A stretch of 64,000 bases of DNA from Reticulitermes lucifugus (taxonomy: Eukaryota; Arthropoda; Insecta; Blattodea; Rhinotermitidae), in the NCBI GenBank assembly GCA_026260175.1, contig JAKCWW010000383.1, forward strand, positions 1 to 64,000, in the 5' to 3' direction. The translations under genes were made by a program, and so were the position numbers. Below, in pieces: positions 11,067 to 22,360 of the stretch; position 1 is the stretch's first letter; every line of letters begins with the position of its first letter. The notes under the pieces are model-generated. The model searched no databases, was not told where the DNA came from, and saw only the letters and a program-made list of their open reading frames with translations.

Positions 11067-13919
11067 ATATCCCAGAAAGTGAAACCTTGAACTACATTGC
11101 GGAGGAAGACTGAAATCTCGCCAAATTTAACAACTTCGCGATTACATATCTTTATAAAAAAACAAATTTAACTATTTATTTCTCTCTGTAAACTTGTTTT
11201 TATTTTACATAAAAGAAATAAACCCCGGACCTAATATTTTTAAAGGTATTCTGTGTTTTCCTCAACAACAAATACAATTTCTCCTGTTTCCTTCGTTAGC
11301 TGCCATCGGAAACAAAGCAGTTCACACCCAATCGTACAGTGCTACAGAATACATTTTTCGTAACAAATTTTAAATAATGTATCATATCTATTGATAAACA
11401 GATGCCAGGTTTAGATCTGATAAATGCTAAAGATGACGTCTCAGGATCTTCAATGTGGCATCGTTGAACGTGATGTCTTAGAGATAATAAGTTTTATTAC
11501 ATATACACATTCATTTGGCTCTGTGATGCGCATAGGAACACTAACAAAAACAAAAGTTACGTTCCTGTCTATACTAGGTTTATAAAATAAATCAAATTAT
11601 CCAGAGTCATATTATGTTCAATTACATGAATTTTCTGTACTTGTGGATAGAATTTTCAAGCATGTGCATAGCTCTTTCAAAAATGGTTCAGCTGAAAGGT
11701 ATCCCACCGTTGCGATTGAGGTCTCCATTGTTGTGAGATATGACGACACATATTTGGGTGATTGGTGCTTGATTGTTCCAAAGAAGGCAGTAGTCCTATC
11801 TTCAAGGAAGAGAATACCCAAGTAAACTGCTTTCGGTATGGCCTAGCTACAAAAATGAAATCAATTCCCTTACCAAAGTGACTACCGATGACTTTTTGCG
11901 CCATTTTCATTTCTGATGCAAATAATACTAGCATCAAACATCCTAAAATTACATGCTATTTATTGCTGCATACTGTTCAGGTACTTTAGTTTCAAAAAAG
12001 CAATCTTCTTAAGGAAAAGATGCAGAGTTGAAAATTTAAAAGAACAGTTTAGAAACTAAGTGGGCTTCGGTAGATTTTCAGCGGCAATGGAACTTCAGTT
12101 ACAAAGATATGTCACCTTTTTTTTCTATTGCTGACAATGACGTAAAAATTGTTTTACTTTTTTAAAAAATATATATTTTACCAGATATTTTATGCCTTTG
12201 CCTTAAATTTCTTTCTACTTTGAATACCATTTCTCTCAGTAATCACCTACATGGGGAAATCTAAACGGTCACAGAAGTTCTATTTCCTCTTACATGGTTT
12301 CTGAGTCTGCAGAAAAGTTTGGAGATATAAACTCTTCGTTTTGGGAGTCGTAACATGAACATTATGATAATTTTTACATGTCTCACAAAATGTGCATATT
12401 GTAATCTGAAACGGTAAGCGCATGAAACGTTGATAGAGTCATCAGGTTACTGTCATTGTTCAATAAGCCACCAGATGTATTTTCACTTAGGAAAGACAAC
12501 AGCCGCACGGAGAGGAAGGAAATGTTAGGTCGTAAAAGCCGAGCAGGTTTATGTCCTGTGGATCCAGGCACCCGGCCCAGCTCTTTGCCATTTGTATGCC
12601 ACAGTCCACTGCACAATATACCACATTTATACGTAAAGTAATGTGGCTTGGCAACGGATGTGTAATGCGTAACGCATTGCCTACGTGAGAGTGTTTATGT
12701 TCATTGTTCACAAATCGTACCAAAACACAGGTCTATAGTTATTCAGAGTCCTTATACATTTCCAAGTAATTCAAAACATGTTTTAACAAAGTGAAAAGCA
12801 AAGGCTATATGCAGTTCGTAAGGATTTTAAGAAGATCACAGATAGGTCGCAAATTTAGATACTTAGCTTAGTTTAACTTAAGGTCAATTGATTTAAATCC
12901 TGGAAAGAGCTCCTAGAAAAGTAATGCCTTTACCGACTAATCGTTTATGTACAGTGCTGGCAATTCCATCAGATTCAGCGAGAACTGAAGTCGTGAAAGG
13001 AATATGTAAAGCATCGGGCTAAGATATAAACCTTTATTATTTCTTCACGCCACGAGAAAATTTGCTGACATATATTGGCATGTATCAAATTAGACTTCTT
13101 ATAAAACAGCCAAACATATTCAAACACACTTTTAGTAAAGACTTGGGAACATACACGAACACAGTTCTGTCATATGTTTACACTTTTTCGTAATAGGTTA
13201 GCTTATTTTATCCAACATTAAAGTAAATGTTTAATATAAGTTCCTGAAAGTATATTGATACTAATTTTCTTGCATAAGTTGGCTTACAAATTTTTTTTTT
13301 TTTCAAAATCAGAAAAGAGTCGGTGTGTAAGTACACTATCAACAAAATAGATGGCATTGGAATCCAAAGATAAACAACTACGAAAGCCCATATCACCTCT
13401 CTATTGTTTTTACTATTAGAGATTGTCACTTGAAAAGTAATTTCACCTACAGTATCAGTAACCCAGTTAAATTATCTAGTTTAAAGTACATTCTTCACTC
13501 CCAAGTAAAACCGATAATATTATAAATTGTTTTCTCTAAATCATACCTTTTTTGCGGTAGTTTGCTTCGTTAAGTACTAGAAACCTCTATGTGTATGTGA
13601 AAGGAATACGTAAACAAATTTTACTTGCCTTTTATCAGAATCAGTGGCGATAGCAGTGAGAACAAAAGGGCACAGTACGTTATAGAAACTTCGGCTTTTT
13701 TTACAGATTTGGATTGGGATTTTTTTGGTAATTTACGTCGTAGTGTGACGTGCACTTGTTTTGTGTCACGTAGTTTAACGTATATTGACAGAGATTTTAC
13801 ATTTCAGACACTTACATTTCTATAGGCTAAATTTCATGAAGTTGCCAGATAAAATTAATATTAATTCCAGGATTGAATATCGATGAATTGGAGCAGTTAA
13901 GAAGTAGAGACCACCGAGT
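11067..13919. other. AT-rich DNA, only chance ORFs
   Basis: Overlapping short frames on both strands at 11618-11937 and 12383-12723 show no recognisable protein motif. The two clusters are slightly less AT-rich than their surroundings, which lengthens open frames. There is a poly-T run near 13291-13304. No gene or RNA recognised. Confidence 0.55.
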
Positions 13920-14112
13920 AAAACACTGCTAAGTAACTAAGGAACTAACCAACTAACCAACAAATTAACCAAACTATCAACCAGCCATCTTAACCAACCA
14001 ACCAACCGAATAATCTACAAGACAGAGAACTAAATATTGAACCACGTAACTAACCAAATATGGAACTAACCAACTAAACAACCAGCCAACTAAGTGACTA
14101 ACTGACCCACTC
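13920..14112. repeat. Degenerate AACC/AACT satellite
   Basis: Many imperfect copies of AACTAACC-like units (AACCAACCAACC and CCAACTAA) interrupted by other bases. It looks like an old decayed microsatellite. Confidence 0.8.
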
Positions 14113-14269
14113 CACGAAGTAGAACTCTTTTTAAGAAATTAGAAAGTCTTTAGATAGTTAAGAAATTACCTTCATTTTATTGAACACAACTCTCCTTTCA
14201 CACGAGACTTCAAATTTCCCCTGTCTCGAACCAGATGAACGTACAGACACCGACCTGCCCTTTCCATTT

Positions 14270-14430
14270 CTTTAAGATACATTTCAATAATATCCTCCCA
14301 TGTGCACCTATATCTGACAAGCCTTATCTTTTTCCAGGCAAACAAAAAATTTGCTCCTACAAAATTTCGAACCCCATACCATCTACCCCATAGCAATTTG
14401 CTATACCGACTACACTATCCCGGTAAAGGA
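14270..14430 (-). mobile_element. tRNA-derived SINE, minus strand
   Basis: Read on the minus strand, the head CCGGGATAGTGTAGTCGGTA (near 14423-14404) gives an A box, and GGGGTTCGAAAT (about 14375-14364) gives a B box. The start matches the SINE at 15010-15257 (CCGGGATGGCGTGGTCGGTA), so the two probably belong to one family. The anticodon-loop region and the body differ, and the 3' limit is uncertain. A 74-codon frame over this copy is not a gene. Confidence 0.65.
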
Positions 14431-15009
14431 TACTGTACTGTTACTGAATTTTCGTGAAGGTACTAAGGAAATAAGACAAATGAAAGTTTGAGGTATGCAA
14501 TTTAAAGTACTGTTTATTTGTGCATTTCGATTTGCAAGAAATACAACGGGTCACCTGAGGGCTTGGAACTACGGAAATATACTTAATACGTATTATTATG
14601 AAGTAGGCAATGGAAAATATATTACAAAACATTAATCTTGTTAATGACAAACAATGGAACTTCATGACGTTTCTGTTTGCGATTCGATGAGTCAGCAAAT
14701 TGTCTATTTTAAAAGGATTGTGTAACAAAAGACAGCGATCTACTTAATAGTATACAAGTATTTATGTGGATGGATTGAGAATTATACAATGCTTCACCCT
14801 CGTATTAAGACGACGAGGATTCCAATCACAAAGCATAAGAGGTTTAACTGTCCAAAACAACGTTTTTTTCATAAACCCAAATAACGAATTTTTCAAATAT
14901 ATTTATATTTATATTTATATAACTTTTTAAAAAAGTATATAATTTAAAGTAAGCTTTCAGGAACTAGGGGGAGTAAAATAAACGTCACTATGTAACACGC
15001 CATAAGACA
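14431..15009. other. AT-rich DNA, nothing recognised
   Basis: One 95-codon minus frame (14441-14728) has no motif. Near 14900 there is a run of ATTTATATTTATA character. Confidence 0.55.
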
Positions 15010-15257
15010 CAGAAGGGGTGTGGTATTATGGCTCTACCCATACACAAACTTGGCCTCCAAAAGAAGTTGGTTTTCAACGCCAAGCACCAACCGCTTTACC
15101 ACTAGGAAATAGGCCCGATACCCATTTCATAGAAGGCTTGGTGGGCCTTGGGGCCGATGTGGACGGATGCGAAAAATCTCATCACCACCGGGGTTCTGAC
15201 CTCGGACCGCTGAGCCCGTAGCGAGTCGTTATACCGACCACGCCATCCCGGCCGCCG
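15010..15257 (-). mobile_element. tRNA-derived SINE, minus strand, well preserved
   Basis: The minus-strand head GGCCGGGATGGCGTGGTCGG contains the A box (about 15244-15222), and GAGGTCAGAACCCC (15202-15189) holds the B box. A conserved body follows, with CCACATCGGCCCCAAGGCCC and AATGGGTATCGGGCCTATTT. The locally high G+C and intact promoter boxes suggest a younger copy than those at 5135 and 6106. Two short frames on opposite strands in this interval reflect its base composition and not a gene. Confidence 0.8.
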
Positions 15258-16136
15258 AAGTAAGGAGAGTAGATATTGTAATTTCTGACAAATATAGATA
15301 TCGAACACAGGCTATGCAATGTACTTTTTCTGTGTAGAATTCTGTGTTACGTGCACATAGACTGACAGTGCCTTCGGCGAATTGACACATGAAAAACTAG
15401 AATTCTTTGTGCTGTGTCTTGGAATTTCTAGACAGTTGGGAATATTCCTTGCGGTGGAATGATGGTGCTACTTTCGAAGGTAAAGTTTAATATTACTTGG
15501 AAAAGAATTTCCAATAAACAAGAAGAAAGAGTTATGTATAATGTGTATCAGCTTACAAAATGAAAGAGGTCCTTTTTTCCGATTTAAACTACCTACTAAA
15601 ATTTGTTGCACATATAATACTTTGGAGACTACTTGGGGCCCATATTTATGATTGCGATCTACAAATATAATTTCAGATGTTTTTTTTTCATTTCAAAATT
15701 AGAGCAGCTAGCTTCAGCGGTTAATTAGTATTTAATATGGAACAGAATTTAAATGGAGATATTTCGTGATGTTTACTTCTTTTGCGTTGCACAAAAATGA
15801 CTAAAGAAAGACTCATCGACATATTTTTCAATAATTCGTCACAGCATAACATATCCGCAATAGTGTAGGTTATCTTGCGCATAATTTTCCGTGTACGTAA
15901 AGGAATATTTCGATTTCATATTAGTTATGACAGAATGATGATGCCGAAATTCATGTAAACTGTATATAAACCTACAATTTCTGCATTACAGGATAGGTAA
16001 TCAGTAAACATTATCACACCAATAGAAAGAAGAAGATTTTAATGTCAGAGTGGTAACTAAAATTACCACTGGGATTGAAAAGTTAAAAATTTAAACAGAC
16101 CTTAATCTCAGCCGTAAATCGACGTGCCTAACTACT
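15258..16136. other. AT-rich DNA, nothing recognised
   Basis: No open frame over 60 codons and no repeat recognised. Confidence 0.6.
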
Positions 16137-16308
16137 TTCCTCAGAGGCACAAACATTCTCTGTTACCGACTGAACAGGTGATTGGCTGTGTCCTGAGACA
16201 ACCTGGATGCACGTGGTGAAAAAAACATCACTTCATTTCTGCCGGAGATCAAACACCAGTTCATCGAGGTTCTGTTAGTGAATTTGCTGACTGAGCTACC
16301 CCAGTTTT
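16137..16308 (-). mobile_element. tRNA-derived SINE, minus strand
   Basis: The minus-strand head GGGGTAGCTCAGTCAGCAAA (16302-16283) is a very good A box. TGGTGTTTGATCTCCGGC lies about 45 bp on, in the B-box position. The body contains CACCACGTGCATCCAGGTTG. The 3' limit is uncertain. Confidence 0.7.
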
Positions 16309-18872
16309 CAGGATATTTATTCATCCATTAAACACTACTCTTTTCTTATAAATGCAACAAATTTTCATTACAGGTGTGAAGCGTAATAAAAGGTGAACAC
16401 AACGAAGGGACCAATAGAATGATGTTAGTAGTAATTTTCACCATTCTTTCATTGGAGACAACATGAAAAACGAAGAAACATGAAACAAACAAAAACTAGT
16501 AGAAATTGCAAAACTTATGCTAAGCCGAACAGAAAAAGCTGCCAGAAGAATGTTTCGTAGAAAGTATTGGGTTTCACAGTGCCGATCCCAAAATTCGCGG
16601 GGTGTAAGATTGCGCGAATTTGCACCTACAGGATTCCAGTTTCTATAGTCCAAACTCAGCCGAGTATGTATGTCAGCGCTTTACACTTTTAACCTGTTTC
16701 CAGCAATAAGTAAATCTCGAAAACGGACGGAAATTAAATTTAAGTAACGAAAAATTTGCAACAAGTAAGTAAATTTCATTCCTCGTTTTTAAGAAATGGT
16801 GTTGTTACTTATTATGAAGTAAGTACCGGTATGATTTTACCTAGAATCTTTGTAGTGAAATTTTGGGAAGAATTATATATACTGTACTTATGTTTGTTAC
16901 AATTTGTAAGATCCTCACACATAAAAAATCTGTCATTATTATTGTTTTGAAAGAGAAAGACTATTTGCTTCAATCCTTGTCGATCTTCTAACGACTGTAT
17001 ATTCCACCTCATTTCGTATTTCTGACTTACGACCAAGTGTTTGTAAGTCGGGGAGTACCTGTATACATGCAAGCATATCTTGCCTTCTTCGAAAGATTTT
17101 GATGAAACTACATATAAGGCACACTAATGTGTGAAGTCTGTTCATTTTAACTTGGAATGACATCAATATTACTTTTAAAAAATGTTATAGCAATGCCTTG
17201 CAAAGTACTAATTGTAAAAATAATGCCTTGGATGAAATTTATGGAAAATCATAAAATATATCATTATTTATATTCTACACTACATAAATTTCTATAAGAC
17301 CCACTGAATTCTAGAAACGAAGAGTCAACATTAAAGTAGGATAAAGTCTTTTCACAACATAAAAAATACTGTATAGAGGCTATCTGCATAACAGAGGATC
17401 CGTGGAAATGAAAACTCAGTTTTATGGTCCCATAAGCTCTGTATGTGGCCAGCAATAATGAAACGGATTACATTTTAATTTTCTAAACCACTTATTCCTC
17501 TGGGATGAATTTTAACTTTCATATCCTTCAAAAATAACGTTTTCATTAACATAAGAAACAAGTGTAATATGTTATACATGCACTTCACTAAAAGCTCGTG
17601 TCGAAGGCATACGTTCACTCATATACAGAAAGAGCAGTCTATTTGCTTTAGCCAGGTTCATGAACACTGAGATAGAAAATATTTTGCGAGACCTACGAAA
17701 ACAGTTTAGAACTTTATGTTTGCAAAAGGCACTGTAGTGCCCCCAAGTAGGGAGACAGCTTAAGGGATAAAACTTCGATACCTGACTGATCTCTGCAACA
17801 CACACGGTGGAAAATAAGTAAAGAAGGTTTCCTTAGCAGTTCTCTTCAATAATGTTTCTTTCTACCGTCAAACCAGGAGGGCCTACCTGCTTGTCTTTCT
17901 GCTTTCCTTCTTTATTTCCCTCTTTATTTCTTACATAGAGTTCGACATTTCTCATTTTCCCCCATCAATCTTCCGTTCTCGCGCTTTCTTCTTTCCCACC
18001 CTATTTCTGTTTCTACGTATAAGATATTTTTCTGAAGAAGGCAAATTTGCCCAGTGTTACTATTTACAAGATCGTCTGTTTAAATAAGCATATTTTCCCA
18101 TTGTATTTATGTTAGATATATGGTTAAAAGCAAAGAGTACGTGTACACTCGTGTTAGTGTGGAGCCTGTATCCTATGGAAAACTCATAGAAAATGGAGTC
18201 ATGATGACGGAATTTCGCACTTCATTTATTTTGCGTTTGAATAATCAGTTAATTCATTATATGTCAATAGGAAACTGTGTGTCTTACTTATTTCAACGTT
18301 AAATAACATGACATTTCGCCAACATTGTTTATGTATGGTGTTTGATTTGTTGCGAGAACATGACACCTTTTTCAATAAAAGAATTTTGACAAAATGTTCT
18401 TTGTAATAAAAAATCAGTGTTTATTCTGCGAGATAATAACGGACTAGTATTTTGTAGAGTAGATTTTCTATATGCAGGGTTAAAAGAGCAATGAGATGAG
18501 TTTTGGCCCGTTTCCTTGCAACAGGGAAAGAGACTCAAAAGAAAGACCCTGATACACTTGAGAAGAAGAGATACAGAATATTTTGAAGGAAAGGGGAATT
18601 GAGTGGAAAGGTGTAAGAGCTACAGCTCGAGACCGTGATAGATGGAAAGCTCTTTGTAAATCCTCTACACCTACCGGTATGATAGGTTCGACTAAGTGAA
18701 GTTCCTTGCAATATGTTGTACGAATTTTCATTTATTACAATTAAATAAAATGAAACATGTTAATCCGCATAAGATGATTACACGACGCAAAAATGACAGA
18801 GGCAGAATACATTGTTGATGATGAAACGGTCTTTCATTAAAACAAAATGAGAGTTCGGACCAGCTACGTTAT
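16309..18872. other. AT-rich DNA, only chance ORFs
   Basis: Frames of 60-86 codons occur on both strands (for example 16812-17072, 17572-17805 and 18480-18731) and overlap each other. None shows a motif, codon periodicity or a shared direction that would mark a gene. Confidence 0.55.
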
Positions 18873-19127
18873 TCTAATTTCAATTCACTTAACAACCAAC
18901 AACTGCACTATTGAATTAACATTAATAAATTAAGCAACAAAAAAGTGGATAGCGCACAGTGAAGTGAAAACATAAAGATACAGATACCCTGATGATGATC
19001 ATATAATGACCGAAACATATGTAGGGTAACTTTAAGTGATATTTTAATTCAACAGTGCAGTTGTTGGTTGTTAAGTGAATTTTAATAACATAATGCACGG
19101 TGAACAAAAGTAAAATCTAATTTCAAT
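18873..19127 (+). mobile_element. Compact hairpin element with 12-bp target duplication
   Basis: The element body (18885-19115, 231 bp) is flanked by the perfect 12-bp repeat TCTAATTTCAAT (18873-18884 and 19116-19127). Inverted arms of 34 bp (18885-18918 and 19045-19078) match at 33 positions. Between them lies a hammerhead-like hairpin. A tail with TGCACGGTGAACAAAAG follows the right arm, the same tail type as at 9894-9967 and 22327-22360. This is the smallest complete unit of the family here and the best guide to its true ends. Confidence 0.8.
18984..19028 (+). ncRNA. Hammerhead-like hairpin
   Basis: The order is TACC, CTGATGA, extra T, GATCA, loop, TGACC, GAAAC, ATAT, GTA, then GGGTA. Stem II has one mismatch. 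Stem I (TACC with GGTA) needs one bulged G. It is a weaker fold than the copies near 9.8 and 22.2 kb. Confidence 0.5.
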
Positions 19128-20729
19128 ATTTTATATTACGATAACGAAAAGTAATGGTAGCAAAAGGCTTATATGATAAGATATTTGACAACATATTAAC
19201 ACAAAAATAACACATTACAAGCATTACAATAAAGAGGATAGTTGGGAGAATGAAACGTAAACGACAACAGAGTGTTTTGTGTCTAAAATTAGCAGACCAG
19301 AATAATGTACAATACTCAAAATATGAAGAATACGCTCAGGTTTAATATGCCGCTGCTTACTCCGGTCTATCTTGAAATTGGAGGCAGATTATTCCCAGAG
19401 TTTGTAAGATTCTACCATACCAAATGGCGTCATAAGCCAGCAGCCAGTATCGTTCATGGTCACAGCTGTAAGAAATTCAAATCTCACGTTTTTGAAAGTG
19501 TTTACCACAGCAGCCACAGTCGAAATGTTGGTATAGCTTCAAGGAACATTCAGACTTCAAAATGCTCTGCTGTGCAATTTAAATTATTAAAGAAGAATTT
19601 ATATGCATGTTAAATCCCATAAAAATGAAGAGGAAAAAAATTGATTGGATTTAAACCTGAATTTAAGGTTGGGGAGAGCAAGGAATGAAAGGAGTAAAGA
19701 AAATCTAAATTATTGAAATGAAAACTTTAAAACTTTACGTGTTTCCTACTCCATCAATCTCAGAGATATTAATAAAATCATTTAATTTTACAAAGATAAA
19801 TCTTTTAAACATAATTACAGTAGTTAGAACATTCAGAAATGTAACTTAAGTATTGATGAAGCACAATAAGAATTTCGTCAGAAAATAAATTGAGGGGGAG
19901 AGAGAGAGAGAGATAGAGTAGCGTATGACATGAACGGCCTTTCCGGAACAGAATTATACAAAAAGAACGAGAATAACATCGCATTGTTATAATATACAAA
20001 AAGAGAAATAAAAGGAGATAACATGAAAGAATCGAGACGTCATATAAGCTGACTAAAAGCAGAGCTGGGAGAAACAGATGCAGAAGACTTAGAAACAATA
20101 GAGCCAATAAAGAGAACGAGGATAATATCTGGGGGCACTACATGCGAAACATATAGATTTATTCTTTCACTCATTTTGCAAGCACATAAAGGATGATATA
20201 CATAAATTTTGTTGTGTACATATGAACGGAATGTAGAAAATGTAATAAGTTACAGACATATTAGGACTATATATAGGCAAAGCTGTGGAGACAATCAACA
20301 AGAGCATTCTAGGAATCTCTTTCTTCCCCAGAAGTAATACCAATTACGTTAGCAGGGCAAAGGATACCACACGAGTTGAAAATTTAGAGGGATGCTATTC
20401 GAATTTGTAGAACCTGCAAGCTACGCACTATGCCGTAAATACGCTGTTATAACAAACACAGGCTCTGTTTGTGCAGACAAATGTAGAATGTTTCAAAGAA
20501 ACTCAAATCTCCCAGTTTACCAAGTTATAACGTATTTCTCTTTGCATATTAATTATTAACTTCCAATTTTTGTGATTACACATCAAAAAAAATTTTCATC
20601 TTCTTTAAAGAGTCCCCTATAGTTATTAGGGACGTTACTTCCAGGTCTCATAATAAAGGTCCTGAATACTCTCAGAACAAAAGCATCCAACCCGAAGAAC
20701 CAAAAACAAATTTTAGTACTTTGTAATAT
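19128..20729. other. AT-rich DNA, GA microsatellite
   Basis: There is a short GA run at about 19896-19912. The two frames of about 100 codons (19305-19613 plus, 19805-20107 minus) have no motif. The minus frame is leucine-rich because it reads the purine-rich strand's complement. Confidence 0.55.
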
Positions 20730-21000
20730 TCGGGGCCCCCCAGACCCATGGGGAGCCCCGTACAGCGGGGCCTGCGGGGACTGTTTCTACGTCAAAGGTT
20801 CTTAATTCCCCGGAAACATAGTCTGCATTACACAGACCACTCTGGTAGTGTTTATTCCGAGGTGCATATGAAACTCAAAAATGTACCCTGCGAAAATATA
20901 TTGCATGTTGATTTCAGGCTTCCGCCGCGATGTTGATGAAATCTGCGGTCTTCTGGGGTGTTACATGCCGCGTAATACCCCAGAAGAGCGTAGATTTCAA
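20730..21000. repeat. GC-richer repeat block with inverted repeat
   Basis: A GC-rich stretch (GGGAGCCCCGTACAGCGGGG, 20751-20770) is followed by TGATTTCAGGCTTCCGCCGC, then a hairpin whose arms lie near 20936-20959 and 20975-20999 (TCTTCTGGGGT against ACCCCAGAAGA). The GATTTCAGGCTTCC ... CTTCTGGGGTGTTAC block has a diverged relative at 33958-34030, so this is a dispersed family and not unique DNA. The class is unknown. Confidence 0.55.
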
Positions 21001-21296
21001 TATTGCGTGTGTTTGATTCTAAGGTATTTGGTTCATATTTTATATAACTGTAATTTTTAAGGTTCAAAGTCATTACCGCTACAAATATTTGGTATAAGTT
21101 TAACTTCTAATTCTTGTATATAGGCCTATCCTTTTAATGAGTTGGCAGTCTGTAGTAACCAGCACAAATTAGTTGTCTTTAAGTTCCTTAATATAGACGG
21201 GGTTCAGAAAGGGAATAGCATTGCCGACCGAAAAAAATATGTCTTATATATAGGCCACTAAACGTCCAAGTGCGTGGAACGCCACTCCTGGCGTCC

Positions 21297-21609
21297 GTGA
21301 TGCTCATTTCAGTTGCCAAGTGATGCCCATTTTAGTTGCCATGTGATTCCCATTTTAGTTGTCATGTGATGCTCATTTCAGTTGCCATGTGATGCACATT
21401 TTAGTTGCCATGTGATGCCCATTTTAGTTGCCATATGATGCTCATTTAAGTTGACATGTGATGCCCATTTTAGTTGCCATGTGATTCCCATTTTAGTTGT
21501 CATGTGATGCTCATTTCAGTTGCCATGTGATGCACATTTTAGTTGCCATGTGATGCCCATTTTAGTTGCCATATGATGCTCATTTAAGTTGACATGTGAT
21601 GCCCATTTC
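21297..21609. repeat. 23-bp minisatellite with 138-bp higher-order unit
   Basis: About 13 copies of a 23-bp unit (TTGCCATGTGATGCCCATTTTA plus G). Variant units recur in the same order every 138 bp, which is six units: landmark GCCCATTT variants fall at 21325, 21463 and 21601. The array therefore expanded in six-unit blocks. A minus-strand 80-codon frame over it is a by-product. Confidence 0.92.
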
Positions 21610-21840
21610 ACCATCGTCAATTTTAAAATATCCTGTTGGGCGACGTCAATCACTTTATCAGTGTTTAACACAAGACAAATATGGCCCAGGAAGTGATGTC
21701 TACGCAAATAGCCTTGGATACTCACACACGTACAAGCACACACGCTTCCGACACCCACACAGGAACTTGTATCAACTCAATAGTAAGTCATCCTTCAGGA
21801 GTTGATTGCTACTCCAAACTTATCAGATAATTAATTTGAC
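21610..21840. other. Linker, nothing recognised
   Basis: Unique-looking DNA between the minisatellite and the compound hairpin element. Confidence 0.5.
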
Positions 21841-21964
21841 GTTTTGTTCACCGTGCATCTTAACATTAATCTTTAGTTTTTCAAGAAACGTTTACACTTT
21901 TTATTTTCGTAATTTTCTGTGATAGTGCCAAATGGACAGTGAACAGTGAAGTGTACTTAACAAG

Positions 21965-22010
21965 GTGCCCCTGATGATGGCCGAGTTAGGCCGAAACATA
22001 TGTAGGGTGT
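21965..22010 (+). ncRNA. Hammerhead-like hairpin
   Basis: Stem I GTGCCC (21965-21970) pairs with GGGTGT (22005-22010) using G-U pairs. The core CTGATGA is at 21971-21977, followed by one extra T. Stem II GGCC/GGCC has loop GAGTTA. GAAAC, ATAT and the GTA triplet at 22002-22004 follow. This copy has the exact CTGATGA core. Confidence 0.6.
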
Positions 22011-22146
22011 AGTGAAAAGAAAAATACGAAAATAAAAAGTGCATTTGTTGGTTGAAAAACTAAAAATTATCAATCACTATTTAAAACACCAACTGGATGC
22101 ACTTTTTATTTTATAAAACTGTATAGTTCTTTAAAACATTTTAATA

Positions 22147-22194
22147 AAACCCGACATATGTTTCGGCTCTTCACTGAGCCATCCTCAGGGGTTT
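22147..22194 (-). ncRNA. Hammerhead-like hairpin, left palindrome arm
   Basis: Exact inverted copy of the motif at 22205-22252, with stem I AAACCC/GGGTTT, core CTGAGGA and triplet GTC. Confidence 0.55.
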
Positions 22195-22204
22195 TTTGTC
22201 ACTA

Positions 22205-22252
22205 AAACCCCTGAGGATGGCTCAGTGAAGAGCCGAAACATATGTCGGGTTT
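22205..22252 (+). ncRNA. Hammerhead-like hairpin, right palindrome arm
   Basis: Stem I AAACCC (22205-22210) pairs perfectly with GGGTTT (22247-22252). The core CTGAGGA is at 22211-22217, then one extra T. Stem II GGCTC/GAGCC has loop AGTGAA. GAAAC, ATAT and GTC (22244-22246) follow, GTC being the preferred hammerhead cleavage triplet. With the copy at 44005 this is the best candidate for RNA activity in the window. Confidence 0.6.
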
Positions 22253-22360
22253 TATTAAAATGTTTTAAAGAACTATACAGTTTTTTAAAATAAAAAGTGC
22301 ATCCAGTTGGTGTTTTAAATAGTGATTGTGATAAGATGCACGGTGTTTTTAGAATAAAAT

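Larger units (their letters stand above)
22073..22326. repeat. Near-perfect palindrome, 123-bp arms
   Basis: Arms 22073-22195 and 22204-22326 are inverted copies with one mismatch (TTTTATAAAA against TTTTTTAAAA), separated by only 8 bp. The arms contain divergent copies of the hammerhead-like motif (22147-22194 minus, 22205-22252 plus). Near identity implies a recent origin or active gene conversion between the arms. Confidence 0.95.
21841..22360. mobile_element. Compound hairpin element, three hammerhead-like motifs
   Basis: Two units lie side by side. The first (about 21845-22070) begins with an inverted copy of the tail (CACCGTGCATCTTA), then a hairpin motif, then an arm containing AATAAAAAGTGCATTTGTTG. 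The second (22073-22360) is the near-perfect palindrome followed by the tail in forward sense (AAGATGCACGGTG, then TTTTTAGAATAAAA). Tails therefore point outward at both ends. No coding sequence is present. A 7-bp direct repeat TTATCAG occurs on both sides (21820-21826 and 22366-22372), but it may be chance. Confidence 0.7.

Noticed and set aside
11618-11937. Three overlapping frames on both strands, first suspected as a decayed transposase
   Set aside because: No catalytic motif or family similarity recognised in any of the frames.
18028-18062. CTGAAGAAGGCAAATTTGCC as another hammerhead-like motif
   Set aside because: There is a hairpin but no GAAAC after stem II and no GTH or stem I partner.
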